In this document: piece after piece, positions 1 to 4,960 of the stretch | Position numbering within the stretch: the stretch's first letter is position 1 | Layout of the letters: the number at the start of each line of letters is the position of its first letter | Assembly (NCBI GenBank): GCA_003447895.1 | Contig: DLYC01000065.1 | Span: 1-6,862 of the forward strand | DNA length: 6,862 bases | From: Lachnospiraceae bacterium | Lineage (GTDB): Bacteria > Bacillota > Clostridia > Lachnospirales > Lachnospiraceae | Reading direction: 5' to 3' | Translations under genes and position numbers: made by a program | Notes under the pieces: model-generated | Seen by the model: only the letters and a program-made list of their open reading frames with translations | What the model was told of the DNA's origin: nothing | The model's database searches: none

Positions 1-542
1 TCCCAGTCCGCGTAGTTGATCTGAAGCTGTATAAAATCAACATCGGGATGGTCCGTCAGTAACTGATCCAGAAGCTCAGGCCCGTCATGGAAGGAAAATC
101 CGTAGTGCCTGACAAGGCCCTCTCTCTTCAGTTCCCTGACATAATCCCAGATCCCGTACTCCTCGTACTTTTTGCAGTTGTTTTTCTTGATCGCGTGCAG
201 CAGGTAGAAGTCAAAATATCCCGCACCTGTTCTCTCGAGACTGGTCCTGAACTGCTGTATTTTGGCATCTTTCCCATTGGGCGGCATCGCATTGACGTTC
301 ACCTTGGTGGCCAGTGTGAAGCTGTCCCTGGGATAGCGGTCGACGAGAGCCGCCTTGGCCGCTTTCTCGGAAGCGCCGTCCTTCCCGTAGACATAAGCTG
401 TGTCAAAATAGGTGAGACCGGCCTCCATAAAGAGATCCACCATTTTTTTGGTCTGTTCAATGTCGATCGCGTCCGGATCGTTTGCCATGACGGGAAGGCG
501 CATGAGGCCAAATCCCAGCTTGGGGGTATCCAATAAATTCAC
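1..542 (-). CDS. Aldo/keto reductase, N-terminal part (3' end outside window)
   Basis: This is an NAD(P)H-dependent oxidoreductase of the aldo/keto reductase fold; the substrate cannot be predicted. The frame is open from a GTG at 542 to the left edge (180 codons). The protein opens with LGFGLMRLPV, typical of the family's first strand. All four catalytic positions are visible: Asp47 and Tyr52 in YFDTAYVYG, Lys80 in LATKVN, and His116 in FYLLHAI. A later segment, LVRHYGFSFHD, matches the conserved strand after the His motif. The style resembles the COG1453 branch, whose members often carry a C-terminal 4Fe-4S ferredoxin-like domain, but that part would lie outside the window. The GTG start is chosen because GGAGG at 550-554 sits 7 nt upstream; the nearby ATG at 556-558 is out of frame. 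It lies 80 bp downstream of the Nudix gene and is probably its operon partner. The fold is certain; the subfamily is inferred. Confidence 0.9.
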   Translation of the reverse strand, partial: MNLLDTPKLGFGLMRLPVMANDPDAIDIEQTKKMVDLFMEAGLTYFDTAYVYGKDGASEKAAKAALVDRYPRDSFTLATKVNVNAMPPNGKDAKIQQFRTSLERTGAGYFDFYLLHAIKKNNCKKYEEYGIWDYVRELKREGLVRHYGFSFHDGPELLDQLLTDHPDVDFIQLQINYADW

Positions 543-622
543 TTTCTTTCCTCCGCATTTGATTTTCTTAAGTCCCTGAGCAGTCTGACATCGCTGACAT
601 TTTGACGTGTTTCCTCTTTGTT

Positions 623-1108
623 TTACCTTCGGATCTCTTTTCCGTTTAGAACGGCGCGGACAAGGCCGCCTGCTCCGTCGTACACGAGCTTTAGAGAGAA
701 GAAGGGGACTTCTTCCGCCAAGAGACGGAAGAAGATCTTATCCCCCTCCCAGATATTGAGATTTTCGATCTCTTCCACGGGCACCCACTCCAGGACGCCC
801 TCGTCGCACTCAGTCGGTGTCCCTTTAAAGCCGTCCGCAGTGAACAGATGCATATACTCCGTCACGCCGTCTCCCGACACAAAGGTGACGATTCCCCTGA
901 ACCGATAGGAGGTGAGCGTGTACCCTGTCTCCTCCCGCACCTCTCTTAAGAGGCACTCCTCGGGGCTCTCGTCCTTCTCAAAGTGTCCGCCGACACCGAT
1001 CCATTTGTCCTTATTGACATCATTTTTCTTCACCACGCGGTGAAGCATCAGGTATTTGCCGTCCTGCTCGAGATAGCAGAGCGTACTGAGCTGTGCCTCC
1101 ACTGTCAT
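623..1108 (-). CDS. Nudix hydrolase, MutT/8-oxo-dGTP diphosphatase-like
   Basis: A 161-residue Nudix hydrolase, which cleaves a nucleoside diphosphate linked to another moiety. The Nudix box is perfect at residues 41-63: G, five residues, E47, seven residues, then REVREETGY. Glu59 and Glu60 in this signature bind the catalytic divalent metal. The N-terminal part (LCYLEQDGKYLMLHR, then DKWIGVGG) resembles the clostridial 8-oxo-dGTP diphosphatase group, so nucleotide-pool sanitation is likely, but substrate cannot be fixed from sequence. The length is normal for a single-domain Nudix protein. The start is uncertain: a full GGAGGTGA (1109-1116) directly abuts the ATG at 1108, only 3 nt from GGAGG, whereas a GTG two codons later (1100-1102) has a 9-nt spacing. 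The protein would then be 159 residues. It lies between the acylphosphatase and aldo/keto reductase genes, in the same direction. Confidence 0.93.
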   Translation of the reverse strand: MTVEAQLSTLCYLEQDGKYLMLHRVVKKNDVNKDKWIGVGGHFEKDESPEECLLREVREETGYTLTSYRFRGIVTFVSGDGVTEYMHLFTADGFKGTPTECDEGVLEWVPVEEIENLNIWEGDKIFFRLLAEEVPFFSLKLVYDGAGGLVRAVLNGKEIRR

Positions 1109-1174
1109 TCACCTCCGTCCGGGGCGTCTTACCGGAAAGACCCGTGACCGGCCTTTCTGCCGCCTCCGATCTTC

Positions 1175-1735
1175 TTAATAACCTCTTACGCCGAATCCTC
1201 TCTCGCCGGAGACCACCGGAATCTGATCGACATCCATATCGTCGATCCTGATCCAGTGCCCGCTCCGCATATGCTTCATAAGACAGGCGATTCCGACAGG
1301 CGTCCCCTGAACCTCCATTTCCACAGACCCGTCCGGCAGGTTCTCGACCCAGCCGGTCAGGTTAAAGCTCCTCGCCGCGTACACAGCCTGATACCGGAAG
1401 CCCACTCCCTGGACTCTTCCGTGAAAGATCACATGCTCTCTGATGATTTCTTCCCTCATGTCCGTCTCCGACATCTCTGCTCCTTTCTGCCTCGCGACCA
1501 GTGCAAGAAAGTCCTCGTCCGGCGCCGTCACTTCTTCGCCGCTCTCCCCCTCCTTTTCGGGGGCCGGCGCCGCAAAGTGCCGCTCAAGACCCTTCATGAT
1601 ATCAAACTTTCCGTTCTCATCTGTACAAAGTTCTCTGATCCGGGCCCGGTTCTTCCAAAGAAGACAGGCGACTGCCGCAAGTACAAGGGCAGCCAGAAGG
1701 ATCGTGCCGATCAGCGACCTCATTGATTCTTCCAT
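1175..1735 (-). CDS. Membrane-anchored acylphosphatase
   Basis: A 186-residue protein that hydrolyses acyl phosphates such as acetyl phosphate or 1,3-bisphosphoglycerate, if active. Residues 8-27 form one hydrophobic membrane segment, followed by a basic stretch (KNRARIR) that suggests the rest lies in the cytoplasm by the positive-inside rule. An acidic linker with Pro and Glu covers about 55-75. The acylphosphatase domain runs from about 98 to 186. It holds the phosphate-binding signature GRVQGVGFR with catalytic Arg114, and LTGWVENLPDGSVE with catalytic Asn132. Typical acylphosphatases are about 90 residues and soluble, so the N-terminal anchor and linker are an addition. ATG at 1735 is preferred: GGAGG lies at 1746-1750, 10 nt upstream. 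A second Met at residue 5 has no well-spaced site. It is the first gene after the promoter at 1774-1805. Domain identity is sure; membrane topology is inferred. Confidence 0.92.
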   Translation of the reverse strand: MEESMRSLIGTILLAALVLAAVACLLWKNRARIRELCTDENGKFDIMKGLERHFAAPAPEKEGESGEEVTAPDEDFLALVARQKGAEMSETDMREEIIREHVIFHGRVQGVGFRYQAVYAARSFNLTGWVENLPDGSVEMEVQGTPVGIACLMKHMRSGHWIRIDDMDVDQIPVVSGERGFGVRGY

Positions 1736-1773
1736 AGCTCCGGTTCCTCCGAAATCCGATCATACTTCCGCTC

Positions 1774-1805
1774 ATTATAGTCCATGGTATCATTATTTTT
1801 GTCAA
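1774..1805 (-). promoter_or_regulatory. Probable sigma-A promoter of the acylphosphatase operon
   Basis: On the minus strand a perfect TTGACA (1800-1805) is followed by a perfect TATAAT (1774-1779), but the spacer is 20 nt rather than the usual 17. It sits just downstream of the WYL-gene terminator and about 39 bp upstream of the acylphosphatase start, which fits its job. Transcription would begin near 1767. The long spacer suggests a weak promoter or one needing an activator. Confidence 0.6.
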
Positions 1806-1810
1806 CATGC

Positions 1811-1846
1811 AAAAAATCGCTGCATACCATAAACCGGTATGCAGCG
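1811..1846 (-). terminator. Rho-independent terminator of the WYL regulator gene
   Basis: An 11-bp perfect inverted repeat (CGCTGCATACC at 1818-1828, GGTATGCAGCG at 1836-1846) encloses a 7-nt loop. On the minus strand the stem is followed by ATTTTTT. It starts 54 bp after the stop codon of the WYL gene and immediately precedes the promoter of the next minus-strand operon, so it insulates the two units. Confidence 0.9.
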
Positions 1847-1900
1847 GCATCTTTGCTTCTTTATTTTATTGTATCCTGCCCCGTCTTATTGCGCATGGTT

Positions 1901-2872
1901 TTATGCAAGGCTCCTCCGGAGCAGTTCCCGGTAAGTTTCCTGAACGCTTCCCGGGGACACGACCCGGATCTTCCCCCCGCAGCTGAACAGCCAGGCGTAG
2001 AAGGACGACGTCACACAGATCACTTTTTTGACATAAAAGCTCTTTCGGGTGCTCTTCCACATCTCGGCGTCGTCGCCGAATTTGTCGATCACAAGAGGCA
2101 TGGTCTCATTGTCGCATTCCAGGACCACCTCCCGGAAGGTGCCTTCTTCCGGAGGGAAGAAGCTTTCCGAATAATCTTCCGAACTGTATCTGGGCGGAAG
2201 TTTGTCCGCCTTGTCCTCAAGCACTCTGACAGCGTGCATGTAGTCTGCCCGGACCACCTTGTATTTGTCGGATTCGGCATCGTATCCGAACAGATAACAC
2301 CGATTATCGTTGCACATTACCCCGATCGGCGTCATACTGTATTCCTTGTCCGTATCCCTGCCGGACTTATTGGGGAAGGATCCCGCGTCCCTGCTGAGGC
2401 GGAAGGCGATCCTGCGGCCCGCATCAACGGCTTCCGTAATCCGGTCTATGATGTAATACAGCTTCTCATTTCCGCTTTCCCGGTCATCCAGAGGACCGAT
2501 GCAGCGCGCCACCTTTTCGGCCTGGTATTTGCTGAGCAGCGTATACAGTTTCCTGATCAGCTTCGTCTTCTGTCCGTGTGTGAGCGATTCATTGGACGCA
2601 ATGCTCTCCGCGAGCAGGGTGACCTCGGGCATCTCAAAATCCCGGCACCCCACAAAGTAGGAATTGAAATAGCTCCTGGTGACCACAATGTCGATCCCTT
2701 CCTGCGTCAGGATCTCAATATCATCCTTCACAGTCTTTCTTGTGGCCCCGGCATCTTCTTTCCTGAGATACTCGATCAGCTCGCTCATTGTCGCCTGATG
2801 GTCTTCGTCTGTCTGTTTCATCAGATAGCGGTGAAGACGGATAAGTCTTTGTTTATTGGAAATTGAGCTCAT
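1901..2872 (-). CDS. WYL-domain transcriptional regulator (winged HTH, WYL, C-terminal extension)
   Basis: A 323-residue DNA-binding regulator of the WYL family, cytoplasmic and probably dimeric. From the N-terminus: a winged helix-turn-helix at about 5-65, ending in the typical DIEILTQEGIDIV; a WYL domain at about 137-220; and a C-terminal WCX-like region at about 245-323. In the WYL domain the name-giving triplet reads CYL (residues 192-194, in NRCYLFGYD) instead of WYL, while the downstream Arg in VVRADYM is kept. WYL domains are thought to sense ligands, often nucleic acid or nucleotide signals, and such regulators frequently control defence or stress genes. The frame also opens at a GTG at 2884, but ATG at 2872 is preferred because GGAG (2879-2882) sits 6 nt upstream and the GTG overlaps that site. 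It is divergent from the XRE-type gene and has a consensus promoter and its own terminator. The target genes are unknown; the divergent neighbour and itself are the natural candidates. Confidence 0.93.
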   Translation of the reverse strand: MSSISNKQRLIRLHRYLMKQTDEDHQATMSELIEYLRKEDAGATRKTVKDDIEILTQEGIDIVVTRSYFNSYFVGCRDFEMPEVTLLAESIASNESLTHGQKTKLIRKLYTLLSKYQAEKVARCIGPLDDRESGNEKLYYIIDRITEAVDAGRRIAFRLSRDAGSFPNKSGRDTDKEYSMTPIGVMCNDNRCYLFGYDAESDKYKVVRADYMHAVRVLEDKADKLPPRYSSEDYSESFFPPEEGTFREVVLECDNETMPLVIDKFGDDAEMWKSTRKSFYVKKVICVTSSFYAWLFSCGGKIRVVSPGSVQETYRELLRRSLA

Positions 2873-2910
2873 AGAAGTCTCCACTGTATTTGTATTTCTG
2901 TGCTAAAATA

Positions 2911-2939
2911 ATTATAAATGTCCCACTTTTTAGTGTCAA
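2911..2939 (-). promoter_or_regulatory. Consensus sigma-A promoter of the WYL regulator gene
   Basis: On the minus strand TTGACA (2934-2939) and TATAAT (2911-2916) are both perfect and separated by exactly 17 nt. Transcription should start near 2904, giving a leader of about 30 nt. A near-palindromic 13-mer (2916-2928) lies in the spacer and touches the -10 box, where a bound protein would block the polymerase. Such a strong core promoter suggests that it is held down by repression. Confidence 0.88.
2916..2928. promoter_or_regulatory. Candidate operator, copy 1 (AAGTG-GGA-CATTT, read on minus)
   Basis: The minus strand reads AAGTGGGACATTT, a near-palindrome with five-base arms matching at four of five positions. 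It overlaps the spacer and the edge of the -10 of the WYL promoter. A second copy in the opposite orientation lies at 2974-2986. The match between the copies is 11 of 13 bases, the two differences falling in the centre. The bound protein is not known; either neighbouring HTH regulator could fit. Confidence 0.5.
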
Positions 2940-2942
2940 CGA

Positions 2943-2971
2943 TTGTGTCAGGAAACGTTTCAATATATGAT
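2943..2971 (+). promoter_or_regulatory. Possible promoter of the XRE-type gene
   Basis: TTGTGT (2943-2948) and TATGAT (2966-2971) are 17 nt apart, matching the sigma-A consensus at four and five of six positions. Transcription would start near 2978, giving a leader of about 84 nt before the ATG at 3062. Its -35 lies only a few bases from that of the divergent WYL promoter, so the two polymerase sites nearly abut. It is weaker than the WYL promoter and is chosen mainly for position and spacing. Confidence 0.45.
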
Positions 2972-2973
2972 AT

Positions 2974-2986
2974 AAGTGTTACATTT
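2974..2986. promoter_or_regulatory. Candidate operator, copy 2 (AAGTG-TTA-CATTT)
   Basis: AAGTGTTACATTT on the plus strand is the inverted partner of the site at 2916-2928, with centres 58 bp apart. It covers the predicted start of transcription of the plus-strand gene. The placement of one copy at each divergent promoter is what makes it credible as an operator. Confidence 0.5.
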
Positions 2987-3061
2987 TCCCACGTGTATGA
3001 TTTCAACTTCGACACCGATGTATCGACAACCGGGTTCTTATTTCAGAAAGCGCAGCAGAGA

Positions 3062-4849
3062 ATGAGTGATTTATTGTCGTACCTTACCGGTAACCTCAAA
3101 AAAAACGGGATGACTGTCGACGACTTCTGTCGTCAGATCGGGATTTCCCGGCAGAAATTCTATCGATATGTCAAGGAGCCCCGGAGGTTCACCGAGGAGA
3201 AGATCCGCTCGATCATTGACGTTCTGTCACTGGACGGCGCGCAGATCGACGAGCTGGAGTCTTACCTCTACCCCAGCAGCAAGCGGAGTCTCCCCGCGCA
3301 GCACAGGGACCTCAACAGTCTGATCGCGGAGATCTTCAAGAGGCGCCTTGCCGGTGAATTGTCAAAAGATCTTCTCCGGATCGAATACACCAATACCGAT
3401 GGCACCGTCTCCATGGAGACCGTCGATTCCCTGACGGGCATCTTGTCCGGAGAGAACGTCGATCCCCTGACGGGCGCCTTGTCCGGAGAGACCGTCGATC
3501 CCCTGACGGGCACCTTGTCCGGAATGCCTGCGGGCGCTTCCGATTCACAGGTTCCGCCTTCCGGAGCCCGGGAGCACACGTATGATTTCACGATCTACAA
3601 CTGCATTCCGCCGGGACCGGACGCGTCCCCTGGCGTAGAGGAGAAGCCCTCGGATCACAGTATTTTGACGATTGCCTGCATCATCAATGCGCTGGACGAC
3701 AGACTCAGTCGGTCCGGATCCGTCCACATCCATGTCCGGCACTATCTGTCGGAGGCCTATAAGCAGCTCATCGTGCGGCAGGACATTGATGACCTTGAAG
3801 CCATGCGGTTTAACCTCTGGCTCTTCAACATGACGCTCCCGCTGCAGGCCGCGGCGGAGGATTACTATCTGGATCCGACCAAATTCATGCGGCGCACCTG
3901 GACAGACCAGAGCAGTTTCTGCCTGATCCGCCATACCACAGATACATCCGAATACTTCCTCATGGTTTTCTCGACCACCGGGGACTGCTGCATATGCCGC
4001 CTGGGAGGGGAAGAGGTCTCTCACATATACGATTTCCTTTCCACAGACAGCAGGAACAGAAGCCGCACCCTGTCAGACCGCAGCTACGCCAGCAATCCGA
4101 ACCTGATCTACCACCAGGTCAACAGCCGGCACAAGCGGATCCTGATCCACCCCGACATCTGCATTGACGATGTGCCCAAGGAAATGTGGCTCGCTCTGGA
4201 AGAGGCCGTGGCAAACAGCAGTGACAGTGCTCTCTTTGAAAAGGCTTTCCGTCAGCTGATGGATCCCTTTGATCAGTATTCCTTCCTCGGATTCAAAGAA
4301 CTCGTCAGCGCCGCGATCAGCACGCTCGAGCAGAGGACGATCGACAATGCCCGGATGGGCAAGATGGTGATCTGTCACCCCGAAGGTCTGATGAAGCTTG
4401 TACAGAGCGGGATCATCACGGATCTTTCGGTCGGAGAAGTGGACTATACGGGAAAAGATTTCAGCAGCACGCCGCTCCGCTTTCCCACCCCTCTGATCCG
4501 GAAGTTTCTGGAGTTCATAAAGGAAAGTATCGTGAGAAGAAAGACCTCTCCGGTCACGGATCCCACCAAATACGACTGGACCAATTATTACATTATGCAC
4601 CCGCAGATCCCGTGTCCCGACACAACGCTGGTCATCTATGACCATTACGGCATCATCCCCATCTATACCTTCAGCCGGCACAAGAACACGCTGATCAATC
4701 TCTTCCAGAGCCCGGCAGTCGGAACGCTGGTCTATGACTATACGCTAAGAGAGGTCATCGAAAAGCGCGGCGAAAAGCTCGACTCAGAGATCATGAGCGA
4801 TGAACATTCCATCGCTTTTCTGGACAAGCTGATCTCACAATTGCAGTAA
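3062..4849 (+). CDS. XRE/Cro-like HTH protein with an unrecognised 400-residue C-terminal region
   Basis: A 595-residue, probably cytoplasmic protein; I do not recognise the family beyond its N-terminus. Residues about 17-70 form a Cro/C1-type helix-turn-helix (MTVDDFCRQIG, then ISRQKFYRYV, then a helix ending VLSL), so DNA binding is likely. Residues 119-154 are three 12-residue tandem repeats of the form ETVDPLTGxLSG, probably a flexible linker. From about 195 on there is a long mixed helix/strand region without membrane segments, including a CCIC cluster at 309-312. It could be a sensor or effector-binding part; no catalytic motif was found. The open frame extends to an ATG at 2918, but that stretch covers both divergent promoters and has no ribosome binding site, so the Met at 3062 is preferred. 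Its own site is weak (only a purine-rich GCAGAGA). It is divergent from the WYL regulator and convergent with the transglutaminase-like gene. The gene is certain; its function is open. Confidence 0.85.
   Translation: MSDLLSYLTGNLKKNGMTVDDFCRQIGISRQKFYRYVKEPRRFTEEKIRSIIDVLSLDGAQIDELESYLYPSSKRSLPAQHRDLNSLIAEIFKRRLAGELSKDLLRIEYTNTDGTVSMETVDSLTGILSGENVDPLTGALSGETVDPLTGTLSGMPAGASDSQVPPSGAREHTYDFTIYNCIPPGPDASPGVEEKPSDHSILTIACIINALDDRLSRSGSVHIHVRHYLSEAYKQLIVRQDIDDLEAMRFNLWLFNMTLPLQAAAEDYYLDPTKFMRRTWTDQSSFCLIRHTTDTSEYFLMVFSTTGDCCICRLGGEEVSHIYDFLSTDSRNRSRTLSDRSYASNPNLIYHQVNSRHKRILIHPDICIDDVPKEMWLALEEAVANSSDSALFEKAFRQLMDPFDQYSFLGFKELVSAAISTLEQRTIDNARMGKMVICHPEGLMKLVQSGIITDLSVGEVDYTGKDFSSTPLRFPTPLIRKFLEFIKESIVRRKTSPVTDPTKYDWTNYYIMHPQIPCPDTTLVIYDHYGIIPIYTFSRHKNTLINLFQSPAVGTLVYDYTLREVIEKRGEKLDSEIMSDEHSIAFLDKLISQLQ
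3416..3523 (+). repeat. Three tandem 36-bp repeats inside the XRE-type gene
   Basis: Three adjacent 36-bp units (3416-3451, 3452-3487, 3488-3523) encode 12 residues each, of the form ETVDPLTGxLSG. Units 1 and 2 each differ from unit 3 at two bases. All the differences change the amino acid. Because 36 is a multiple of three, gain or loss of a unit keeps the frame and would only change the length of the linker after the DNA-binding domain. Confidence 0.95.
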
Positions 4850-4852
4850 TAA

Positions 4853-4921
4853 AAGTTGCCCGGTACCATAAGATTTCGGGAAACACATCGTTTCCGGAAA
4901 TTTTATGGTGCCGGGCACCTT
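4853..4921. terminator. Long inverted repeat between convergent genes, probable two-way terminator
   Basis: Arms at 4858-4884 and 4890-4916 match at 24 of 27 positions around a 5-nt loop (ACATC). In RNA two of the three mismatches become G-U pairs, leaving one real mismatch. Pairing continues outward with one further mismatch to 4853/4921. It begins 4 bp after the stop of the plus-strand gene and ends 39 bp before the end of the minus-strand gene. The tail on the minus side (AACTTTTATT) is more T-rich than on the plus side (CCTTATCTTT). The stem is much longer than in an ordinary terminator, so it could also be a dispersed palindromic element that happens to serve as one. Confidence 0.75.
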
Positions 4922-4960
4922 ATCTTTGTCACTTTACAGACACTTAGTAATCACTTTCCC

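Noticed and set aside
87..536. Plus-strand open frame over the left edge
   Set aside because: The minus strand here encodes an aldo/keto reductase with all four catalytic residues; the plus frame is its shadow.
543..622. Possible promoter or terminator between the Nudix and aldo/keto reductase genes
   Set aside because: Apart from the aldo/keto reductase ribosome binding site, no convincing -35/-10 pair or stem with a T-run is visible; read-through from the operon promoter is simpler.
1784..2866. Plus-strand open frame of 360 codons over the WYL gene
   Set aside because: It is antisense to a regulator with recognisable domains, runs through that gene's terminator, and has no family features.
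2918..3061. 48-codon N-terminal extension of the XRE-type protein from an ATG at 2918
   Set aside because: It overlaps both divergent promoters and the candidate operators, is AT-rich, and has no ribosome binding site; the HTH begins only after the Met at 3062.
3119..3134. Small hairpin GACGAC-TTCT-GTCGTC near the start of the XRE-type gene
   Set aside because: It lies inside the helix-turn-helix coding sequence, has only 6-bp arms and no associated signal.
3416..3523. CRISPR array suggested by 36-bp repeats
   Set aside because: The units are directly adjacent with no spacers and encode an in-frame 12-residue protein repeat.
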